Of a stretch of 64,000 nucleotides of DNA, positions 1 to 9,488 are shown piece by piece (position 1 is the stretch's first letter; each line of letters opens with the position of its first letter). Position numbers and translations under genes: made by a program. Under the pieces are notes generated by a model. The model was not told where the DNA came from and searched no databases. It saw nothing but the letters and a program-made list of their open reading frames with translations. The stretch is from Verrucomicrobium spinosum DSM 4136 = JCM 18804. Lineage in GTDB: Bacteria > Verrucomicrobiota > Verrucomicrobiia > Verrucomicrobiales > Verrucomicrobiaceae. The stretch spans positions 7,473,105 through 7,537,104 of the forward strand of contig NZ_ABIZ01000001.1 in assembly GCF_000172155.1 (NCBI RefSeq). Direction: 5' to 3'.

Positions 1-3000
1 TCTGGATTCAGTGGATCCGTGGTCATGATCGTTTCCACGGCGTTCATTAGGCCATCATGGTCCAGATCGTCGCTGATCTTGAGAGTGAATGTGTAGCTTC
101 CTCCCTGAGGCTCGGCGTTAAAGCCAATCAGCTCATAGGGAATGCTGTTGAGGAAATCCAGGTCGAGCGCAAAGGAGCTACCATCGTCGTTGCCATCCAG
201 GATGAGTTGGAAGGTGAAGGTGCCAGTGAGACCTACGGGAAGATAAAGAATGTCACTGTATTCGAACTCGCTCTCCGAGCCGTTGGCGTAGTTTCGACCA
301 ATGTAGATGCCGTTGATGTAGGCTCTCCACGAGTCATCGTTGGCAAGGCCGGGATCGCGAATTCCCAGACGAAGCATCAAGTCCAGACCACCCGAAGGGT
401 CGAAAATGTTGCCCAGGACCGGTGGGTTTCCATTGTAATAATCCCACGGATCACTGCCCGCCAGGAACTCCTGCACATTGGTACGACCATCACCGTCATG
501 GTCCGCTTGTGGATTGGTCACATGATTGGCGGTCTCCCACGCGTCGGCCATACCGTCCTTGTCGAGGTCCGTCAGGTCCTTGAGACGAGGTTGCCACAGG
601 GCGAGAGTGGAAGCTTCATCCGCAGAAAGCGCCCGCTGGTAAAGCCGGACCTCATCGAGGAATCCGCGGAAACGCTGAAAGGGCTCGTAGTCGCCAGTCA
701 GGGAGTCGGCCTCATGTCCAAGGACCGCAAGATCAATGTCTGAGGTCACGAATGTCGCCGTGCGTTCGCCTTGGAACTGTCCATCCACATAAAGCCGGGC
801 CTTGCCGGCGGAGCCCTCTCGCACCACCACAACATGGTGCCAGTTGCCATCAGTCAACCCAGGTTCCCACTCCACATAGGTGTTGGAATAGACGCCTGTG
901 TAAAGACGAAGGAACTGATCCTTCAATAAGACGAGGTATGCGTTGTGGTTGGTGGCCGAGGGGGCGCTGACCACCCCCATCTCACCCTGAGTAGATGAAC
1001 GCATCCAGAAGGACAGTGTGGTATCTGCCTGCATTTCCAGCAAATCCGGAGGCAACATCACTCTGGAAAGGTTGTTGAGACCCATTCTGAGTGCGGCAGT
1101 CTCGGCGATACCAGCTTCGTTCTCCAATCCGGCTTGCATCAGTGCGGTTCCATGGGCATGCGAATTGGTCTCATCTTGAATTTCTTGTCCGAGGTCCCCT
1201 GTGATGTCCATCTTCCAATAAGCTGCCAGACCGAATGCAGAAAGCTTGTCCCGCAACGAGTCTTCGTCGGTATCGGGCGTATCTGGGTTGGTGCCCGTGA
1301 CATATTCTTGATAGTTTGTCAGACCATCCTGATCGGGGTCGGCGTTGGCGTCACCGGCATAGTTGGGATTCAAGGAATTGGCGATTTCCCACGCATCGGG
1401 CATGCCGTCGGAATCAGCGTCCTCTTGCTCGAAAATCTTGATATCCTTGAATTGAGTCGAGGCCAACGGTGACAAGCGATCATCGTCATTGGCCAAGACC
1501 AGATAGCGCATCAATCCAGCCGGATAGGTTCGACCCACAGGCAAATGATACTGCCGCCAAGACCCTTGATCACGATAACGTTGCGATGGCGGAGTGGTGA
1601 TCGTGTAGCTGGAGGCCTGAGTACCGTGAATACGGAAGACACGGGCTGCGTCGGCCAGCTCTGTATTCTCGTCCAGCCCCAGTCCGTGGGTCTCGCCTTC
1701 TGCGTCGGCGCGGTAGCTGAACTCTACCACCGTGCGAGGCGTCACCGGATAGTCCACCAAGACCTGAAGCCAGCGATTCCCGGCGATGGAAAGTTCACGA
1801 CCATTGTTAGCCGGAGTGACGGAGCCCGACTTGGGCACATCGCCATCGTTCGTCGGCAACCCGTAGCCGCTCCAATAGCGGAGATCCACATAACCCTGCG
1901 CGTCGTTGATCGGGGCTTCATAGAAGCGCACCTTGCGGATCGTCATGGACGCATCGTGGGGAGCGTTGTCATCGTCGTTCACCACGAAGAAATGATGCAT
2001 GGCCCCGGTGGTGAGGCGACCCACGCGTATCCGGTAGGTTTTCCAATCAGGGGCATGATGCGAGTAGCCATCGTAGTCTCCTGGCTGGAAAGCATTGGAC
2101 CACACGTCTGTTCCCCAGAGCTGGCACAGTTGTTTGCCGTTGGCATCCAACGTATCAACATCCAGGCCCACCGCATGGATCTCCCCTTGTTGGTGGCCCT
2201 GCAACTCGAATTCCATGACCGTGTTGGGCGTTACGTTGTAGTCGTACGGTACACGCACCCAACGATTGCCCACCACCGTCATGCTCTCTCCCTTGTTCTC
2301 GACAGTGATCGTTCCGGCTGAAGGAACATCCTGACCCGTATGTGAATTGTACGGGCGCAGGTCCAAATAGCCGGCGAGAGTAAGGGGACCCTCTGGATCC
2401 AACGGATCGCTGTTGTTCTGATACTCTTGATAGTTGCTCAGGCCGTCATTATCTGAGTCAAGTCCAGCATCCTTAAATGCGACGTCTGTTCCCCACTGGT
2501 TCTCCCACCAATCTGGAATCCCATCTTTGTCGTAATCTTCCGCGTTATAGAGCTTGATGTTTTTGATGCTGGCCGTCGCGTTGGGCGTGGTGACATCATG
2601 GTCATTGCCCACGACCAGGTAACGCATGAGGCCAGTGTAGGACTTGCCCACCTCGATCCGGTAGTCCTTCCAGGTGCCAGAGGGACCCGCGTACCAATCT
2701 GAAGCTCCGAGCCGGCGGGCCTTGTCCCAATACTGGGTGCCATGGAATTGAAAGACGCGAGGGGCGTTGTTCAACTGGGTGTCCTCATCCAGGCCAAGGC
2801 CATGGATCTCCCCCTGGACGTCATTTCTGTATGAGAACTCCACGACCGTCAGCGGGGTAACGGTGTAGTTCACCAGCCACTGGAGCCAGCGATTGCCGGT
2901 GATCTCGATCTCTTTCCCATCGGTGGTGGCTATGGCCGAGCCCTGCTTGGGCTTGTCTCCGTCATAGGCCAGTGCGTAGCCACCAAAGGGACGAAGGTTC

Positions 3001-5189
3001 ACAAAACCCTGACCATCCATGATGGGCGCTTCATAGACGCGAATCTTCCTCACCTCACTGCTGCCATTTTGGGGGGCTCCATCATGATCATTGGCAATGA
3101 TCAATTGGTGTATGGCACCTGTATAAGACTGGCCGATGCGTACCCGATGAGTGGCCCAATCGTTGGCGTGGTGTTTGTAGGCATCAAAGTCACCGGGCTG
3201 GAGGGCGGAACCCCAAATATCCTTACCCCAAACTTGGACAAGGCGCTTGGCGTTGCCCTCGATCACATCTTCATCCAATCCCACCCCGTGAATCTCACCC
3301 TGCACAGTACCGCGAAACTCAAACTCCAGTACGGTATCGGGAGTAACGGTGTAGTCGAAAGGCACCCGCACCCAGCGATTGCCGGTGAAGGCGAGCCCCT
3401 GACCACCATCCATGACCGTGATGGTGCCTTCTGCTGGTTTGTCTTGGGAGACAAGGGATGCATAAGGGCGAAGATCGATGTAGCCCCCCATCAAGAGGGG
3501 GCCCTCGGGATCCATGGGATCTGTGTTGCCGGTATATTCCTGGAGATTGGTCAGCCCATCTCCATCGGGATCTTGTCCCGCATCGTTCACCAGAGGATTC
3601 AACCCGTGACTCGTCTCCCAGGCATCCGCCATCTTGTCGTGATCGGCATCTGCCACGGCCCCGGTCACTTCCACCTGGAACAGCCGGCTGACGGGCGCGT
3701 TTTCACCGTCGGTCACCGTGAGTTCGAGGGGATAAACCCCGTCGAGCAGGGTTGCGAGGCTGCTTTTTGCGCGGAGTTCGCCAGTGGAGCCAATCTCAAA
3801 GTGGGTGCCGTACGGGTTGTTGCTGGTCGGGATGTTCAACGTCAGGGTCTCATCCTCGGCATCCGCTGCCACCAGATCACCCACCCGGCGAGGCGTCTCC
3901 ACGCTGCCCACCACGGCACCTGGCTGCGCCTGGATGGCTTCCAGCGCATAGTAATGAACCGGAGCATTGTTGACGCGCTGCCCCGTCCGAATGCCAAAGT
4001 CCACGTTGCCGGCGGCTGATTCGACATGCTCACCAAAGCGAGCGCCAGCAGGGAGCTCCGCATGGGAAAATGAGGTGCGAACAAAAGCCTCATCCGGGGA
4101 CATTTCACCATTCCAGTGCATGACCATGACGAGCCCTGAATCCCAGCCCGTCATGTTGTCCATGGAGGTCCAGGAAGAGTCCGGCATGCTCACCGCCACG
4201 CGCATATGGTCATCCACAGCAACAGACCAGCCAAAATGGGAGCCCGTGAGGCCAGACATCGTCGCCTGCACAGGTGCATAGGTGGAGAACAAATTCTTGT
4301 AAGCCAGCAGGCCAGCAGGCGCATCCCAACGGCCCAAATAGACCGCGCCCGCATCGCTCAACACGGTGGGCGTACTGCCCACGACATACTCGCCATCCTC
4401 ATAGGGAGCCCCGACGGCGAACCGCCGGCCCGAAAGACCGACGGAGAATCCAAACTGGGCGCCGGCCTGGGGCTGGCTGCTCCACGCGGTGCGAACCAAG
4501 CTCCAGGTGCCACTCAACTCATGGAAATAGACCGCGCCGGCATCGGCAACCGTGCTGCCCCCGTCCACCTTGTCACGCCCGGGAGCCCCGACCAGCAAAC
4601 GCCCGCCTTCCACAGCCAGGGCGGCACCGAAGCGGTCACCGGCCACCCCATCTGCCAGTTCAAGGGTCTGCACGGAGGTGAGGGTGGTGCCATCAAACTC
4701 GTACACATAGACCACACCACCCGCCACAGAGGAGCTGTTCACCGCACCAGGGGCACCAATGAAGAGGCGGTTGCCCGAGGCGACCACAGACGCCCCGAAT
4801 TCAGACGTCCCACCAGCGGCCAAAGGAGCCTGCAGCGTGGTTTCATAGATCCACTGGCCGGCGGAATCGCGCCGATGCAAATCGACTTCATCCAACGGGC
4901 CAGGGGCGGGAATTGATGAAGACGTGGGGGTGTGCCGAAGAGCCCAGAGCACCTGACCCGTGGCTGCCGTGACGAACTCACCGTCGGGAGCAGCATCCAG
5001 AAGGTTCGCACCCGCAACCGTGATGGCCACGCTGTTGGCCGGACCGTAATGGACCCCCACTTCATCGGGAAGAATGCCGAAACCATCCGGTGGCGTATTG
5101 ACCTGGCCCCACCCGGAAGAAAGCGGCATCGAAAGAGCCGCGCCGAGGATGGCGATACAGAGGGAAATTCGGGAAGACAAATGATTCAT
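1..5189 (-). CDS. Giant secreted multidomain protein (FG-GAP-like, cadherin-like, four jelly-roll-like repeats, LamG), 3' end outside window
   Basis: About 1,729 codons stay open from an ATG at 5189 to the left edge, so the C-terminus is missing. A signal peptide is visible (MNHLSSRISLCIAILGAALS...). FG-GAP/integrin-like propeller blades follow at about 4960-3990, with repeated GAPY/GAPG and 'RFG.A' elements. A cadherin-like stretch lies at about 3950-3670, and calcium-binding thrombospondin-3-like DxDxDGxxD segments lie near 3670-3510, 2544-2405, 1430-1280 and 600-440. Four copies of a module of about 155 residues lie at about 3490-3025, 3024-2545, 2376-1912 and 1911-1432. They share GNRW, VTP, GEIHGxGLDED and NDHD motifs. 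A LamG/concanavalin-like domain covers about 1230-600. The family knowledge is that such proteins are extracellular adhesins or polysaccharide-binding proteins. Export by the adjacent T2SS is only inference. I found no catalytic motif. Plus-strand frames opposite it are antisense shadows. Confidence 0.88.
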   Translation of the reverse strand, partial: MNHLSSRISLCIAILGAALSMPLSSGWGQVNTPPDGFGILPDEVGVHYGPANSVAITVAGANLLDAAPDGEFVTAATGQVLWALRHTPTSSSIPAPGPLDEVDLHRRDSAGQWIYETTLQAPLAAGGTSEFGASVVASGNRLFIGAPGAVNSSSVAGGVVYVYEFDGTTLTSVQTLELADGVAGDRFGAALAVEGGRLLVGAPGRDKVDGGSTVADAGAVYFHELSGTWSLVRTAWSSQPQAGAQFGFSVGLSGRRFAVGAPYEDGEYVVGSTPTVLSDAGAVYLGRWDAPAGLLAYKNLFSTYAPVQATMSGLTGSHFGWSVAVDDHMRVAVSMPDSSWTSMDNMTGWDSGLVMVMHWNGEMSPDEAFVRTSFSHAELPAGARFGEHVESAAGNVDFGIRTGQRVNNAPVHYYALEAIQAQPGAVVGSVETPRRVGDLVAADAEDETLTLNIPTSNNPYGTHFEIGSTGELRAKSSLATLLDGVYPLELTVTDGENAPVSRLFQVEVTGAVADADHDKMADAWETSHGLNPLVNDAGQDPDGDGLTNLQEYTGNTDPMDPEGPLLMGGYIDLRPYASLVSQDKPAEGTITVMDGGQGLAFTGNRWVRVPFDYTVTPDTVLEFEFRGTVQGEIHGVGLDEDVIEGNAKRLVQVWGKDIWGSALQPGDFDAYKHHANDWATHRVRIGQSYTGAIHQLIIANDHDGAPQNGSSEVRKIRVYEAPIMDGQGFVNLRPFGGYALAYDGDKPKQGSAIATTDGKEIEITGNRWLQWLVNYTVTPLTVVEFSYRNDVQGEIHGLGLDEDTQLNNAPRVFQFHGTQYWDKARRLGASDWYAGPSGTWKDYRIEVGKSYTGLMRYLVVGNDHDVTTPNATASIKNIKLYNAEDYDKDGIPDWWENQWGTDVAFKDAGLDSDNDGLSNYQEYQNNSDPLDPEGPLTLAGYLDLRPYNSHTGQDVPSAGTITVENKGESMTVVGNRWVRVPYDYNVTPNTVMEFELQGHQQGEIHAVGLDVDTLDANGKQLCQLWGTDVWSNAFQPGDYDGYSHHAPDWKTYRIRVGRLTTGAMHHFFVVNDDDNAPHDASMTIRKVRFYEAPINDAQGYVDLRYWSGYGLPTNDGDVPKSGSVTPANNGRELSIAGNRWLQVLVDYPVTPRTVVEFSYRADAEGETHGLGLDENTELADAARVFRIHGTQASSYTITTPPSQRYRDQGSWRQYHLPVGRTYPAGLMRYLVLANDDDRLSPLASTQFKDIKIFEQEDADSDGMPDAWEIANSLNPNYAGDANADPDQDGLTNYQEYVTGTNPDTPDTDEDSLRDKLSAFGLAAYWKMDITGDLGQEIQDETNSHAHGTALMQAGLENEAGIAETAALRMGLNNLSRVMLPPDLLEMQADTTLSFWMRSSTQGEMGVVSAPSATNHNAYLVLLKDQFLRLYTGVYSNTYVEWEPGLTDGNWHHVVVVREGSAGKARLYVDGQFQGERTATFVTSDIDLAVLGHEADSLTGDYEPFQRFRGFLDEVRLYQRALSADEASTLALWQPRLKDLTDLDKDGMADAWETANHVTNPQADHDGDGRTNVQEFLAGSDPWDYYNGNPPVLGNIFDPSGGLDLMLRLGIRDPGLANDDSWRAYINGIYIGRNYANGSESEFEYSDILYLPVGLTGTFTFQLILDGNDDGSSFALDLDFLNSIPYELIGFNAEPQGGSYTFTLKISDDLDHDGLMNAVETIMTTDPLNP

Positions 5190-5274
5190 GATCAACAACA
5201 TCGAAAAGTAAGAAAACAACACCGTCCGCGATCCGCGCCGCAGTGTGGGGAAGCAATCCTCGTCTGGCGGCCAG

Positions 5275-5667
5275 TTAAGGGTCCGCCCCAGGGGCAGGCA
5301 TCGCGGCAACAGTTCCCGCTCGCAATGGAGCGGTTTGAAGCACATGGGCCTCCTGGAGCACGCCTGCATTTAGAATGGCAGGCAATTCTTCCATTTGTCT
5401 GGAAGGCTCCTGTTTGGTCCGGATCCTTTCCACCGAGGATTCCTTCATCCCATGATCCCGCTTATCCGTGACGATCAGGGAAGATGGAACGGGCACAGAG
5501 GGGTTCTCTGTCACCAAGGTCTTATGGTCAGATGATGGTGCCACGACAGCTGGTGACTCGGCTGCGGGCTTGCGCGAGCAAGCTCCAAGCAGGCACGAAG
5601 TCCAAACAACGGCTCCGAGGCACGAAACATTAAGGATGGCGTTCCGCCACCTCAGGATTTCTCTCAT
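5275..5667 (-). CDS. Small putative lipoprotein
   Basis: This 130-residue product has a basic N-terminus (MREILRWRN), a hydrophobic stretch and a lipobox-like LLGAC ending at about Cys30, which suggests signal peptidase II processing and membrane anchoring. The rest is polar and proline- and serine-rich, with no domain I recognise. It is co-directional with the giant secreted protein and lies 85 bp upstream of it, so the two may be co-transcribed. No strong ribosome binding site is visible before the ATG. Length and composition are only modest support; a spurious ORF remains possible, though the lipobox argues for a real gene. Confidence 0.55.
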   Translation of the reverse strand: MREILRWRNAILNVSCLGAVVWTSCLLGACSRKPAAESPAVVAPSSDHKTLVTENPSVPVPSSLIVTDKRDHGMKESSVERIRTKQEPSRQMEELPAILNAGVLQEAHVLQTAPLRAGTVAAMPAPGADP

Positions 5668-5804
5668 CGTTTATAGGGGGTGTTCACACCATACCTACAT
5701 GCCGCCCTTATGGTTGCAACTCAAAAAAATGGATCCATTGCAAATACTACGAAACATTCGTAGCTACCATGCGGGGCCTGGCCTGAGCCAAAGAGGATCA
5801 CCCA

Positions 5805-7580
5805 TCACTCCGCCCCGTGATCCTCACTCGTCACGCGCACCACTTCCTCGAGCGTCGTCACGCCATCGAGCACCTTTTGCCAGCCGTACTCGCGCATGGA
5901 GATGAACCCATCGCGGCGGGCTTGCCTGAGGAGGGTGTTGGCGTTGGCCTTCTGGGCAATGAGGTCCTGGATGGCCGGGGTGACCATGACCAGTTCGTAG
6001 ATGGCGGTACGGCCGTAGTAGCCGGTGCTGCGGCAGGCGGGGCAGCCGCTCTGGGCGGCTGAATAGATGATGTGCCCCACAGGAATGGCAAAGCCTGCGG
6101 CGGAGAGCTGCTCCGGGCTGTAACTCGCCGGCTTGCGACACTGCGGGCACAGGGAACGCACGAGGCGCTGCGCGATGAAGGCGCGGACAGAGGAACTAAC
6201 CAGGAAAGGCTCCACCCCCATCTCCACCAGACGGGTGATGCCACCGACGGCGTCATTCGTGTGCAGGGTGGAAAACACCAAGTGACCGGTGAGGGATGCA
6301 CGCACGGCAATTTCCGCGGTCTCCAGGTCACGAATTTCTCCCACCATCACCACGTTCGGATCGCCGCGCAGGATGCTGCGCAGACCACTGGCGAAGGTGA
6401 GACTGATCTCCGGCTTCACCGCGATCTGCACCACGCCAGGGAGCTTGTGCTCCACGGGATCCTCAATCGTGACAATACGGCGGGAGATGCTGTTGAGCTG
6501 GGAAAGGAAGGTGTAGAGCGTGGTGCTCTTGCCACTGCCGGTGGGGCCGGTGACGAGCACGATGCCGTTGGGCCGCGCCAGCAGCGTGTCCACCTTGCTC
6601 CGATACTCTGCATTGAGCCCCAGCTTGGCCAGGGTGAAGCGCTCCTGACCCAGAAGACGAAGGCTGATGCTCTCCCCCTCCACACTGGGGATGCAGGCCA
6701 CGCGCACGTCGATGCTCTGATTGTCCAGCTTGAGGTTGATGCGGCCGTCCTGCGGCAGGCGCTTCTCGGCAATATCCAGCCGGGCCATGACCTTGATACG
6801 GGCCAGCACCGAGGCCTGAAGCGACTTGATGTTCTCCGGAACGGGCACTTCATGGAGCACACCGTCAATGCGATAGCGGATGCGCAAGTTATCCTGCACG
6901 GGCTCCACGTGAATATCCGTGGCGCGCTGGAGCAGGGCCTCGCGGATGACCTGGTTCACGAACTTCACCACTGAGGCTTCAGCGTCATCGGCGTCAATGA
7001 CATTGGCCTCATCGCGCAGGTGGCTGTCGTCCGCGTCCATGTCGCGGGACTTCATGATGTCATCAAAAGTGTCCGCCCCCACGCCGTAAAAGGCCTGGAT
7101 GGAACGCAACACCTCCCCCCGGGGAGCAAGGCACCAGCGCACTGGCAGCGACACGGTGCGGGCCACCGCCTGACGGGCCATGAAATCAAAGGGATCATAA
7201 CAAGCCAGCAGCAGCACGCGACCGGGAGCAGCTGGTTCAGCGGTCCCTTCCCCGGACGCCAGGGCGGAAGCAGCCGTTTCCTCTACCCCCAGCGGCAGCA
7301 ACCGATGGCGCAGGGCCAACCGGGCCGGACAGAGACGCTTGAGTTCCGAGGCTTCTTCCAGCTTCGGTTGCAGCATGGGCTCCCAGGGCCAGCCCAGCTC
7401 CTCCGCCAGCGGTTGAAGCATCGCCTCCTCAACGAGACCCCGCTCCAGAAAGACGTCCACCAATGAGAGACCCGCAGCATTGGCCTCCTGTGCGGCGACT
7501 TTCAGATCCTCAGGATCAGCCACGGTCGGGAAGGCAGCACTGAGGGCGAGCGCAGGCATGGGACGGGGAGTGAGAGGCAA
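5805..7580 (-). CDS. gspE: Type II secretion / type IV pilus-type assembly ATPase GspE
   Basis: The 591-residue product is the cytoplasmic hexameric ATPase that powers pseudopilus assembly in the T2SS. An N-terminal MshEN/GspE-N-like domain (about 1-160) includes the segment LAEELGWPWEP. The GspE/PilB ATPase core shows the Walker A motif GPTGSGKST at about residue 345, the Asp box IEDPVEH, the Walker B-type GEIRDLETAEIA and the His box STLHTNDA. A tetracysteine zinc motif is present, with CPQC near 477 and CPAC near 510 followed by GYYGR, as in classical GspE. Length fits the family. It is transcribed away from the gspKLMDFGHIJ operon and separated from it by one small secreted-protein gene. 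PilB is the alternative, but the neighbouring T2SS genes favour GspE. Confidence 0.95.
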   Translation of the reverse strand: MPLTPRPMPALALSAAFPTVADPEDLKVAAQEANAAGLSLVDVFLERGLVEEAMLQPLAEELGWPWEPMLQPKLEEASELKRLCPARLALRHRLLPLGVEETAASALASGEGTAEPAAPGRVLLLACYDPFDFMARQAVARTVSLPVRWCLAPRGEVLRSIQAFYGVGADTFDDIMKSRDMDADDSHLRDEANVIDADDAEASVVKFVNQVIREALLQRATDIHVEPVQDNLRIRYRIDGVLHEVPVPENIKSLQASVLARIKVMARLDIAEKRLPQDGRINLKLDNQSIDVRVACIPSVEGESISLRLLGQERFTLAKLGLNAEYRSKVDTLLARPNGIVLVTGPTGSGKSTTLYTFLSQLNSISRRIVTIEDPVEHKLPGVVQIAVKPEISLTFASGLRSILRGDPNVVMVGEIRDLETAEIAVRASLTGHLVFSTLHTNDAVGGITRLVEMGVEPFLVSSSVRAFIAQRLVRSLCPQCRKPASYSPEQLSAAGFAIPVGHIIYSAAQSGCPACRSTGYYGRTAIYELVMVTPAIQDLIAQKANANTLLRQARRDGFISMREYGWQKVLDGVTTLEEVVRVTSEDHGAE

Positions 7581-7632
7581 GTCTGCCGGAGCAGGTCAAT
7601 GGCGGATCGATTCAGCAACGGAAGGCAAATCC

Positions 7633-8295
7633 CTACTCCGTGACCGTGGCATCTTCCTCCCCGCCATCATCATCATCGTCGTCATCTCCATCCGCATTAT
7701 GAAAGCCCTGGCGCTCCAGCAGGAGGCGGATGGCCTCTGAGGCCTGGCTCAGGCTCTGGCCCTTGCCGTTTGCGCGGTTGGTCTCCTCCTCATCCAGGCT
7801 GGCTTTGATTTCCGAGAACCCGGCGGCTCCGATGCTGCCGTTCAGGGCGGGGCCTTCCGCTTCGCTCTCGTCATCCGCGCTCACAGACATGCCGGTGAGG
7901 GACTTGGCCACCCGTGCATCCAGAGTGTAGGTCGGTCCGCGCACCTGCACGGTGTGATTGATGTCCCCCATGGCCACCAGGGCACCCATGGCAGTGCCAG
8001 CCCCCAGGCTCGCAGAGATGACCGACTTCTTGTCCCCACCGCCACTGATGGCGGTGAAGAGCCGGCCGCCCTCGGCAGCCTCCACGTACACCCGTTCATC
8101 ATCCGTGCTGGTCAGGAAAAACGTGCCACTGCCTCCCAGCAGGGGGGCTACAAAGTACCCTCCGGTGAAGGGATGGTAGTTGATGCCCTTGTCCTTGCGG
8201 AAGTCGAGCTTGTAGATGAGCACCTGCGCTTGCACGGAGGAAACCGCAGTCAGGGTGAGAAGCAGGGCCAGAAAAAATGAAAGGGGGCGGATCAT
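7633..8295 (-). CDS. Exported protein with acidic C-terminal tail, function unknown
   Basis: The 220-residue product starts with a clear signal peptide (MIRPLSFFLALLLTLTAVSSVQA, likely cleavage after VQA). The mature part has no domain I recognise. It ends in an Asp/Glu cluster (residues about 203-216, DGDDDDDDDGGEEDA), which may bind divalent cations. It lies between gspE and gspK, 52 bp upstream of gspE on the same strand, so the two are probably co-transcribed. That placement suggests a periplasmic or exported role linked to the secretion system, which is inference. The 145-bp gap to the divergent gspK gene probably carries both promoters. Confidence 0.75.
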   Translation of the reverse strand: MIRPLSFFLALLLTLTAVSSVQAQVLIYKLDFRKDKGINYHPFTGGYFVAPLLGGSGTFFLTSTDDERVYVEAAEGGRLFTAISGGGDKKSVISASLGAGTAMGALVAMGDINHTVQVRGPTYTLDARVAKSLTGMSVSADDESEAEGPALNGSIGAAGFSEIKASLDEEETNRANGKGQSLSQASEAIRLLLERQGFHNADGDDDDDDDGGEEDATVTE

Positions 8296-8440
8296 TTGTC
8301 AAAACGCTACCGGGCGGGTTTCCCCATGTCAAACCTTGTTCCGTAGCAGTTGTGGTAAAAACAGGACATCGATTCCTGCTTGGCATTCGCAGCACTGCCG
8401 TGGAGAATGCCCTGTTGCGCAAGCCCCGCTTCTGACGCCG

Positions 8441-9409
8441 ATGTTCCGGCCCCTTTCCTCCTTCCCCACCCCACGGCGCGCCACTGGCTCGGCGTTGCTG
8501 GTGGTGTTATGGGTCATCGCCCTGCTCTCCTTTCTCGTGGTCACGACCATGATGATCATGATGCAGGACGTGGAGACCGGCATCTCCCGCAAGATGGTCT
8601 TCCGCGCCCGGTTACTGGCCGAGATGGGCGTGGCCGTGGCGAGCCATCCGATGATCAAGGCCCAGGATCCGCTCCTGCGCCGCAAGGTGAGCGACGCGGA
8701 GGGCTACCAGGTCAGGCTCACCACTGAGGAGGCCCGGATCAATCTCAACTCCCTGCTCACCGAGGAGAAGCGCCCCACCTTGCAGCGCGTCTTCACCCGC
8801 TGGGGCCTGCGCCCTGCCGATGCCAGCGAGCTGGTGGAGAGCCTGATGGACTGGAAGGATGCCGATGACCTGCGCCGGCTACAAGGCGCAGAGCGTCAGG
8901 AGTATGAGCGCGCGGGTTTTGCCGACCGGCCGTATAACCGCCCCTTTCACACTCTGGATGAGGTGCTGCTCGTGAAGGGCATGGCTGCCTATGCGGAGAC
9001 CCATCCTGAGTGGCGGGAGATATTCACCCTCTGGGGCGATGGCAGGGTGGATGTGAATGAGGCGTCCGCCGCTGTCATCGCCGCCACAGCAGATGTATCC
9101 CTCTCCGTGGCGGAAACGGTCGTGGCCGTGCGGGATGGTCGCGATGGCGAGCACCAGACGGAAGATGATCAGCTCTTTGAGAATGTGGAGGATGCACTCA
9201 CACTGCTGGGTCTGGGGGGGGAGCAACGCACGGCCGCTGCGGCGTTGTTCAGCCTGCGGGGCAGCACCCTGCGCATCGAAAGTGTCGGTCACGTCAATGA
9301 TCTCTCCCGCGGCATCGCCGTCATCCTGAAGAAGGATCCCGTGCGGCCAAAGGTGTTGGAGTGGCGTGAGTTCACCGTGGAGCCCGATCACCGCAGACAA
9401 CTGGACTGA
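8441..9409 (+). CDS. gspK: Type II secretion minor pseudopilin GspK
   Basis: The 322-residue product has a prepilin-like N-terminus: a basic leader (MFRPLSSFPTPRRATG) followed by SALLVVLWVIALLSFLVV. The usual Glu at +5 is replaced by a hydrophobic residue, which is characteristic of GspK, the tip pseudopilin. The globular part contains the family-typical EEARINLNSLL element and helix-hairpin-helix-like segments (VDVNEASAAVIAA). GspK forms the tip complex with GspI and GspJ, both encoded downstream. I chose the ATG at 8441 because the frame also stays open upstream to 8216, but that longer version would overlap the divergent secreted-protein gene and would bury the leader. It is the first gene of the plus-strand T2SS operon. 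Confidence 0.9.
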   Translation: MFRPLSSFPTPRRATGSALLVVLWVIALLSFLVVTTMMIMMQDVETGISRKMVFRARLLAEMGVAVASHPMIKAQDPLLRRKVSDAEGYQVRLTTEEARINLNSLLTEEKRPTLQRVFTRWGLRPADASELVESLMDWKDADDLRRLQGAERQEYERAGFADRPYNRPFHTLDEVLLVKGMAAYAETHPEWREIFTLWGDGRVDVNEASAAVIAATADVSLSVAETVVAVRDGRDGEHQTEDDQLFENVEDALTLLGLGGEQRTAAAALFSLRGSTLRIESVGHVNDLSRGIAVILKKDPVRPKVLEWREFTVEPDHRRQLD

Positions 9410-9488
9410 AGCGCGAAATACGTCAAAAAAACCACGAAAATTAGACTCGCTCCTCATAAGAGTATCCCCTAGCTTTCGGACTACTGCA

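Noticed and set aside
57-4916. Several plus-strand frames (for example 1545-2321, 3069-4019, 4206-4916)
   Set aside because: They lie opposite one continuous minus-strand gene with recognisable domains, and their translations show no family motif.
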